Assembly: GCA_003952965.2 (NCBI GenBank)
Contig: CM025851.1
Span: 25,359,635-25,423,634, forward strand
Length of the DNA: 64,000 nt
From: Morella rubra
Taxonomy: Eukaryota > Streptophyta > Magnoliopsida > Fagales > Myricaceae
Direction of reading: 5' to 3'
Position 1 is the first letter of the stretch, and each line of letters starts with the position of its first letter. The position numbers and the translations under genes are program-made. Shown here in pieces: positions 57,206 to 64,000 of the stretch. The notes beneath the pieces were generated by a model, which ran no database searches, had not been told where the DNA came from, and saw nothing but the letters and a program-made list of their open reading frames with translations.

Positions 57206-57654
57206 GGATCATCATGACAAGGCCTCCCACATACTCAAATCCACGCCCAAAACACTCCCAAATCGTTGTATAATAAGCTCTAATCATCACAAATCCTATC
57301 CACAATACCCACAAATAAACAAATAAAAAAAATACCAAATAGCCATCCAAATCATTCCTAAATCGTAGAGTAGGTTGCACGAAATGTAGACCAAAATAAG
57401 CCAAATCCACACCGAAATCTCACAAATTTCACCTAAATTTTTCAATATTCACCCGGTTAAAAAATCAGTGAATTTGAGCTTGGGCTTAACCTTAAGCACT
57501 TCCAAAACACTCTCCCAACCAAAAGGACGATGTTTTGAAAAAGTTTAAAGGGAAAATAACTTGTTGTCGCAAGCCTCTAGTCTCTTCCTTGCGTGGATGT
57601 ATTTTTACTTCACCTACGGCCTTAGAGTATTTTGGCATTTCAAGCTCGATAAAC

Positions 57655-59110
57655 ACCAATCGATCGATCCTAATAGAGATCGATTGCCTTGTCAGCTTTA
57701 AAATTCCCGCTAAGTTTACAATCGGTATTAATGGTCGACCAATCGGTTAAACAACATCGTTCTTAACCAATCGAACGTCCCACCGTCCCGATCCATCGAT
57801 ACTAAAATATTAAAAAGCACCATTTTGACCAATCGATCACCTTACTATTCGATCGATTGGTCAACCTAATTATTGAAAAAATGATTTTTAACCTAACAAA
57901 TGACTTTATTATTAAAATTAATTTACTTATAATGTCATCTTAATATATACCTCATACTAATAACTTATAATCATGTGCTAAATAAGCATTATGTCACTAG
58001 TTTCTAACATCTTAATACCTTACTCATACTAACACTAACAAAATGCATCTATGATGCAACATGTACAATTTATATATGCTTTCTTAAATATTAATGATGT
58101 GTACTTGATATATTTTATGTAATCTAAATACATCATAACATACTTTGCTAATATATATTTTTATGTTTCTAATCATTTAAACTTACAGTATTCAATAAAA
58201 TGATTGATAGAAGAAAACTACTGTGACAATCGATCGGTATCAGCGCTTTAAAAGACATCGTGCTGACTGATCGATCATTTATTGTACTCAAAACGACGAC
58301 GGATAACACCGATGGATCATTACAAATATACCGATCGATTGACATGTCTGTGTAAAATGACAACACATGAACTCCATCGATTGGTACTAATAGCCGATTG
58401 ATCGATTAAATGACATCGTCCTTAACCGATCAAACATCCCACCATCCCGATCCATCGGTACCAAAATATTAAATGACACCATTTTTGACCGATCAATCGC
58501 AGCAAGGCAATTGATTGGTCAACCTAATCATTAAAAAATGTTTTTAACCTAACAAATGACTTAATTATTAAAATAAATTTACTTATAATGTCATCTTAAT
58601 ACATACCTCATGCTGATAACTTATAATCATGTTCTAAATAAGCGTTATGTCACTAGTTTCTAACATCTTATACCTTACTCACACTAACACTAACAAAATG
58701 CATCTATGATGCAACATGTACAACTTATATATCCTTTCTTAAATATTAATGATGTGTACTTGATATACTTTTATATAATCTAAATACATAATAACATACT
58801 TCGTTAATATATATTTTTATGTTTCTAATCATTTAAATTCACATTATTTTTGCTAAAATGATGGTTAGAAGAAAAACTACTGTGACGATCGATCAATGGA
58901 TAACACCGATCGATTGGTATCAGCGCTTTAAACGACATCGTGCTGACCAATCGATTATTTATTCTACTCAAAACAACGACAGATAGCACTGATGGATTAG
59001 TTAGTCGTTCACAATCGATCGGTACGTGCTAAGGAAACGATGACGCATAACAACGTTCGCTCGATCTGTCACATACCGATCAATCATTTTATAATGATAA
59101 CAATTCATCG
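57655..59110 (-). repeat. Tandem ~660-bp repeats carrying GATCGATCG motifs
   Basis: The block 'cttaaccaatcgaacgtcccac' near 57760 recurs near 58425 with a few changes. The AT-rich segment 'taacctaacaaatgacttta' near 57887 recurs near 58543. The 'atcagcgctttaaa' segment near 58237 recurs near 58918. Each unit carries several GATCGATC/CGATTGATCG variants. No coding sequence. CACTA-1 has no equivalent expansion at the matching place. Confidence 0.75.
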
Positions 59111-59440
59111 GTGATCCTAAAATTTAAAAAAAAAAAAAAAGATTTCTTATTAAATTCTAATATTACTTATTTGATCGACCACTTATTTTGTTATTTTTGC
59201 TGACCAAAGGGTATATTGGTCATTTTACATATCTAAGTGTCGGGAAAGAAATACAAATAAAAAAATATGTAAATTGTAATCAAAGTTACTACATATCCAC
59301 AGATAAACATAAATGTCTCAAATGCATAAATAAAAAAACTAAATTCAAATAAACACAAACGTCTCAAAAAGATAAATAAAACTAGAAATATGTATGTCCA
59401 AAATAGATTAAAAAAAAAACAACAACAACAACATAAAAAT
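59111..59440. other. AT-rich CACTA-2 spacer
   Basis: No gene recognised. A minus-strand frame at 59233-59484 is Phe/Cys low complexity and overlaps the end of gene 1. Confidence 0.5.
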
Positions 59441-59443
59441 ATA

Positions 59444-60375
59444 TCAACGTCGAACAGCATCACGAAAAGTGGCCACGTCATCAAGAATATCTCCAGGAAT
59501 CCTCTGTGGATCTGCCTCCATCTTGAAATAATCCAGAGTCCTCTTAATTTCTTCCAACTGCTCGCTGACGTCCACCATATGAGCCACGATCGACTTGTTG
59601 AATAGCATCGTCACAGTGCACTTCCCTTCGAAGGCAGTCCGGAGCTCCCTCATCTCCTCCTCCAATGACTTCACCTGCCCCTCAAGAAGCTGTAGAGTGG
59701 CCTTCACAATCGCACTGACACGGCTGTCGAGGTCTGCAAATAGCTAGGCCACCCAGGGAGAGGCATTGCAGGCACTCCCGTTTCGAGAGGTGCCTCTAAT
59801 CCTGATGTTGAAGGTCGTGCTGCCTCTTCTGCGATCGCTGCTACTCTGCGAGCAAACCAACGAGTCAATGCCCCCTTCTGCCCCCTGCTCCTAGACAGAG
59901 TGAACTTGTTTCAGTGCACTCTTAACCTCCTTACGAGTCTCCTCGGCAGCGATCACGACTCCCGATGGATGTGGAACTGAGTCAAAAACACACCATATGG
60001 GAGGCTATATTCCTTAAATTCTGAAGCCTCATCCATAATCAACTCGAACTTGTACAGCAAAAAATCTAGCCATGTCTACTGACCTAGTAAGAACATGCAC
60101 TGAGCTCTCGTGAGTGGGCACTCGGTATAATGAGTTATGCCATCGACGTTCGGCATCCAGATAAGGTGCAAAATCTACCAAAACGCACTGAACTCACTCT
60201 ACTTAATTATGCTGCCAACCACTACAAAGGTCTTCCTCATCATTAGCGTCCACAAGTCTTGCTCTAATGTCTTCTGCTCATCCGTCAAGGGAACTGTCGG
60301 GAAGCAGGGTGTCTCAGGCCGAGGGCAACATAGGAAATCAGCAATGACGTCTGCTAGGAAGATGAACTGCACTCC
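59444..60375 (-). pseudogene. CACTA-2 gene 1: 'putative plant transposon protein'-type, 5'-truncated
   Basis: Counterpart of 16740-17673. Minus-strand text: FLADVIADFLCCPRPETPCF, LTDEQKTLEQDLWTLMMRK, ILHLIW, RAQCMFLLGQ, SLPYGVFLTQFHIHREV, then the coiled coil KSLEEEMRELRTAFEGKCTV ending DDVATFRDAVRR and stop 59444-59446. Premature stops (e.g. in SIIK*SEF and FLLGQ*TW) and shifts inactivate it. The N-terminal ~110 codons are absent because the element is truncated near 60380. Conservation of the C-terminal coiled coil in both elements supports a real protein family. Confidence 0.7.
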
Positions 60376-60420
60376 TCACATAAAGATTAGTGCATTTTTC
60401 AGCTTAGCTAGATCTGTCTG

Positions 60421-60544
60421 AGTCTAGTGCATAAATATTGACTACATCAGATTTCTCTCATTATCTAAAAAAAAAAAAAAACAACCTATACATATGTAAG
60501 AGGTATATATCTATAAAGACAAGTTTAAGAGGTTTAAAAATGGA
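60421..60544. other. Junction between truncated CACTA-2 and HKT sequence
   Basis: No terminal repeat or target duplication was seen. An A run lies at ~60467-60481. Confidence 0.5.
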
Positions 60545-61030
60545 ATCCGATTTGAGAAAAAATGTCAAATCCCAAGGATCAATTGATTAATTTAGCCTTA
60601 TTTTTCTTCCTACATTTACGTAACTAGCAAATATAGAGATTTTAAGGCAATACTAATTCAAAGCTTATTCAACTAACGACTACTGTAATTTGCCTCAGTA
60701 GCTAGGTATACATATATAAATGAGATGATTAAGATCACCTCCATTAAGAAAGCTTCCAAGCTTTACCACCTTTCAGGGTGAACTCTTTAAGCCTTCCAAA
60801 GAGCATCAAAAATTCACAATGATGAGCGCGGGCTCTCTGGGTACTCCAATTTTCCAAGATGATCCAGATCAATTTTCCCTAGGTACTCCATTGCTCTTCC
60901 AGCTAGCAAATCCGTACTACGTGTCTCTGGAAAGAGGTCTCTGGTTTCAGTAGTCGTTTGTAGTTGTTGCCGATGGTGAACCCAACGTACACTCCCGTAG
61001 GCACTTGAAAATTTAATTAGATTACATCCC
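60545..61030 (-). pseudogene. HKT: Inverted HKT 3' end (exon 3 plus 3' flank)
   Basis: Reading the minus strand: [11 protein letters not shown] marks the intron 2/exon 3 junction (~61025-60990), then exon 3 text in shifted frames, then GKLE/FGRLKEF-type text and the KAWKLS-equivalent end near 60750. The 3' flank follows to 60545, matching 29420-29600. It faces the direct HKT copy that starts ~380 bp away. Frameshifts near 60985 and 60905 break it. Confidence 0.75.
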
Positions 61031-61404
61031 AATTAGTGTTTTGAACTTAATTCATGGGCTGAGAGCACAATAACAAACCTTGTATGCTTACATGTATGGA
61101 TTTGATTATAATATGAACCTTCTTGTTTAGCTTTTTCTGATGGAAAGGGCTTACGTGACAAAATTTCTCCACACCACTCATATGAAAATTGTGTCAATAC
61201 CATGCTTGTATAAAATACGAGAAAAACTCATTTGTACTTGACCTTTGTGTACCAAGTTCGAAATACCAGACTCAATTAAAAAATATATTGATTGGGTTGG
61301 GAGCGCAACGGCAAATCTCAGATACTTGAACCAACTTTACGACCCAAATATTATTTAAGGTAAATATTTACGTGAATGTGGTAGGATTCAAACTCATGCC
61401 CGCC
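61031..61404. other. Spacer between inverted and direct HKT copies
   Basis: No gene recognised. 'ggtaggattcaaactcatgc' near 61380 has a SINE-like flavour but no partner box. Confidence 0.4.
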
Positions 61405-62298
61405 TCAAGGATCACATTCAATATTGAGTGCTTGATGTTCTCTCAACTCTCCTATTTAACCATATGCATTATTCTCATATATATCACGGAGAGACAAAAT
61501 GAAGGACGATTCCTCAATTTCAATGTGCTGAACATCGCCCTAGAAGTCAAAAGGTGGGCTTTTCCCTTCCCCGCCCTTTGATCTCTTGATAGTACATGCT
61601 CTATGTTATATATATATATCGAACCTCATCTTCCGCCTGATCTAAAATCCTCTCGAAAACATATAAAACTGCTTTTAATCTATATGAATATTATATCAGA
61701 ATAATTACTCAGAATATTTTCATAATCTCAACGGGGTGGCCTAGTGGTCTAGGCTTAAGACCTGGGGGTCTGCTCCATCTAAGGTCTCAAGTTCGAAACC
61801 TAATTAAATTCAAGTACTACCAATCCTTTAAGGTCACCCCCATGACCTATGACCCAGTAATTACTAGGTTTGTATGGGGCCAATGAACTCCACAAGCCCG
61901 AGAGATTAGTCGAGGAGAAGCTCCGAATAACCCCTCATCATCCAAAAAAAAAAAGGTGAGAACGAAACATAAATGTACAGATGTTGGAAGTAGGTTCACA
62001 AAGTTGATAATCTGTTGGGGGTAAGATTTTCGTAGTAGCAAACAAATGAAGTTCAAACACTAACTAGATAAGTACTAATTGTCTAATTAAATTTTCTAGT
62101 GCCTATGGGAGTGTTGGATTCAGCACCGGCTATAGCTGTAAACGACAACTGAAACCAGAAAGCTCTTGCAGAGACACATGGTACGGATTCGCTGGAAGAT
62201 AGAGTACCCAGGGAAAATTGATCCTCATCTTTGTGATGTTCTTTGGAAGGCTTAAAGAGCTCACCATGAAAAGTGGTAAAGCTTGGAAGCTTTCATAA
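61405..62298 (+). pseudogene. HKT: HKT copy, exons 2 and 3 only
   Basis: Exon 2 begins mid-exon (ITFNIECLMFSQLSYLTICI, then LNFNVLNIALEV) and is followed by intron 2 with the same SINE as the 27-kb copy. Exon 3 starts at 62100 after TTTTCTAG and reads [24 protein letters not shown]-to-TAG stop at 62200-62202 interrupts YGFAGR*STQGK, and the end is KSGKAWKLS with stop 62296-62298. Exon 1 and the start of exon 2 are missing. It is highly similar to 28543-29419, so the duplication is fairly recent. Confidence 0.85.
61731..61960 (+). mobile_element. tRNA-derived SINE, same insertion as at 28850
   Basis: A box TGGCCTAGTGG (61737-61747) and B box GTTCGAAACC (61791-61800) are followed by the same body and an A-rich tail (~61947-61957). 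Identical position in the HKT intron shows that it was inserted before the duplication. Confidence 0.75.
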
Positions 62299-62548
62299 CG
62301 TAGGAGGTCATAATCATCTCATCATTTATGTACCTCCGGATCATCATGCAAATAATTACAGTAGTCCCTAGTTAAGCTTTGAATTAGTAATTAGCTTAAA
62401 ATCTCTATATTTGCTAGTAATGTAAATGTAAGAAGAAAAACAAGGCTAATAAATCTATTTGTCCTTGGGATTTGACATTTTCTCAAACGAGGCTCCAGTT
62501 TAAAACCTCCTTATAAACTTGTCTCTATGGTAACTTCCTTACATGTAT

Positions 62549-64000
62549 TGTAACAAACCTTTTTGTGTGCATTGTTTATTTCTTGAGAAAATGGTAAAGA
62601 TAGTACAAAATTAGCTTGTTCGAGTAAGCTAAACTTCAAAAGGGTAAAACTAAATAACTGCTAGACTTTTCTTTTCTGATCTCTATTGCTAATTGATTAA
62701 CTATTTATATAGAGAATGGACTCAAGTACCTTTTAACAACTTGTTTCTATTCTTACGTCTGCCCAACAACTTCCCAAATTGCACTAGACCGTCTTATGCC
62801 AACTCAACATCCTTTTACACACTGGGATCGTTACATTCCATTCCCCTTCAAACAACCTTGTCCACAAGGTTGAGTGTGACCACAAAAAATTTATCAAACA
62901 CTTGGTGTGTTAAAATATCCACGAAGTTACCAAGGTCTGGATCTACTTTCGAGGGACTTACAACAAGCACTTGGTGTCTAGTGTTCTGGAAAAAAAAAAT
63001 GCCCCATCCAATTTACCAACACTTGACCGAACATTCCACCACTTACAAATCAATTGGGGCTCATTTCAAAATTTCGTTTGACAAATTGTTCCAGTATTAA
63101 TGCCAAGTTGACAACAGCTCATTCAAAGAAAATCCACACTAGCACGTGTGTTGTTTTGTTCTTTGTTTCTATTCTCTTTCTTCTTCTTCTTCTCCTTTTT
63201 CTCTTCCTCTTCTGCTTCATCTTCTTCCAATTCTTCCTAACACAGCCTGCAATAATTTGCTGCAAAGTCAAGAACAGGCAAGAATCCATTCTCCTCTTTT
63301 TCTTTGTAGGAAAATTTTCTTCCAACCAATTTGTTGTACAATTCCGAACATTGCTTATGAAGGCTTTGGAGGAACTGAAATTCTTACACTTAAAAACAGT
63401 GACAAGGTTTACCTCAACAATCTCCAACATCTTTTTTGCTACAATGGAGGAAATTTCTCCTCGAGTAGATGTAATCTCGCTCGCAACAATGGTAGCAGAT
63501 TCATCTTTGGAAAAGGCAGCAATATCCACTCTGAAAGTCTTCTGACCCGTTGTCTTTACATTTTCATTTTCTTCTTTACTTTCTTCTTTTGCATCTACAG
63601 TTGGATCTTCAGCCACTGGTCTTATCTCCTCTTTAATTTTGTCTTCATTGCATTCTTCTGTTTGTAGATCTTCAAGCTCAGCTTCAAGTATTTCCAAACA
63701 GATATTGAATTTTTCTTGCATCTGTTTATTAAGTTGTTGTTGTGAAGTATTGATTTTCTGCATCTCTTTGAGGAGTCAGTGATTTTAGAGCATTGTGTGA
63801 GCAAATCCATGGCAGGATCGGTGCTCTAATACCACTTGTAACAAACCTCTTTTATGTATTGTTTGTTTTTTGAGAAAATGGTAAAGAAAGTACAAAAAAA
63901 GCTAGTCCTAGTAAGCCAAACTCCAAAAGGCTAAAACTAACAACTGCTAGACTTTTCTTTTCCGATCCCTATTGCTAATTAACTATTTATATAGAGAATG
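62549..64000 (-). mobile_element. Second TRIM copy, running off the window
   Basis: Left LTR 62549-62835 (TGTAACAAAC to TTACA), internal region 62836-63836, right LTR from 63837 and cut at 64000. The primer-binding site is GTGGTATTAGAGC on the minus strand (~63823-63835). TGTAT precedes the left LTR, as in the 29.7-kb copy. The internal region is ~270 bp longer than in that copy. Confidence 0.85.
63119..63810 (-). pseudogene. Coiled-coil ORF of the second TRIM copy, frameshifted near its start
   Basis: The ATG at 63810 gives MDLLTQCSKITDS and shifts near 63775 (about two bases missing next to 'gaggagtcagtg'). The frame from 63763 then continues MQKINTSQQQLNKQMQEKFN, a Glu/Lys coiled coil, EISSIVAKKMLEIVEVNLVT and a Lys/Arg-rich tail (KRKRKRRRRRRKR), 214 codons in all. 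The longer middle part is absent in the other TRIM copy. No known domain is recognised. A basic tail would fit nucleic-acid binding, but that is inference. Confidence 0.45.

Larger units (their letters stand above)
44503..60420 (-). mobile_element. CACTA-2: minus-strand relative of CACTA-1, one end only
   Basis: It starts CACTACAAAAAATTGAC at 44503. In reverse order to CACTA-1 come a GATCGATCG array (44695-45110), TNPA-like sequence, transposase, hairpin, second array, an N gap, a repeated block of the same parts, a further array and gene 1. Homology stops at ~60380 inside gene 1, and no second terminal repeat was found before HKT sequence begins at ~60545. The apparent 16-kb length is inflated by the duplicated block around the gap. 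All genes are broken. Confidence 0.8.

Overview
This window is plant nuclear DNA, most likely from a eudicot. It is AT-rich, has GT-AG introns, and is built almost entirely of nested transposable elements around the remains of one host gene family, HKT/Trk-type Na+/K+ transporters. I found no intact protein-coding host gene and no rRNA, tRNA or CRISPR. The species cannot be named from the sequence alone.

Layout, left to right. 0.8-3.2 kb: a decayed hAT transposase gene with a BED finger and a C-terminal dimerisation domain. 3.2-9.5 kb: AT-rich sequence with simple repeats, a weak LINE remnant and an LTR remnant. 9.6-12.25 kb: a decayed minus-strand Ty1/copia element (LTR, polypurine tract, pol). 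12.26-26.74 kb: a second minus-strand LTR retrotransposon without recognisable pol, inserted in the first. It carries inside it a complete CACTA (En/Spm) DNA transposon, CACTA-1, at 15071-25006 with a TTA target duplication. A copia LTR remnant at 26.74-27.11 kb then abuts a truncated HKT gene (27.11-29.42 kb) whose last intron carries a SINE. A 1.3-kb TRIM element (29670-30974, TSD TGTAT) follows.

31.3-36.6 kb holds an inverted-repeat pair around an internally deleted copia element, then a second HKT remnant. 36.76-45.8 kb holds a minus-strand LINE split by a probable solo LTR. This LINE/LTR/CACTA nest is present twice in tandem. 44.5-60.4 kb holds a second CACTA copy, CACTA-2, on the minus strand. 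It contains a 100-N gap flanked by two near-identical ~5.2-kb blocks, probably an unmerged contig overlap. 60.5-64 kb has an inverted HKT 3' end, a further HKT copy with the same SINE, and a second TRIM copy cut by the window edge.

CACTA-1 is the best-defined unit. Three genes lie on one strand. The first encodes a 'putative plant transposon protein'-type product, the second a TNPD-like transposase (TNP2 type, with transposase-associated, DUF4218- and DUF4216-like regions), and the third a Transposase_24/TNPA-like protein with a charged coiled coil. All three are broken by frameshifts or stops. Dense GATCGATCG arrays lie near both ends and inside the predicted 5'-UTR introns of the first two genes. 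A hairpin upstream of the transposase is kept in all three copies. These are candidates for transposase-binding or regulatory structure. Family names come from recall of motifs; no database search was run.
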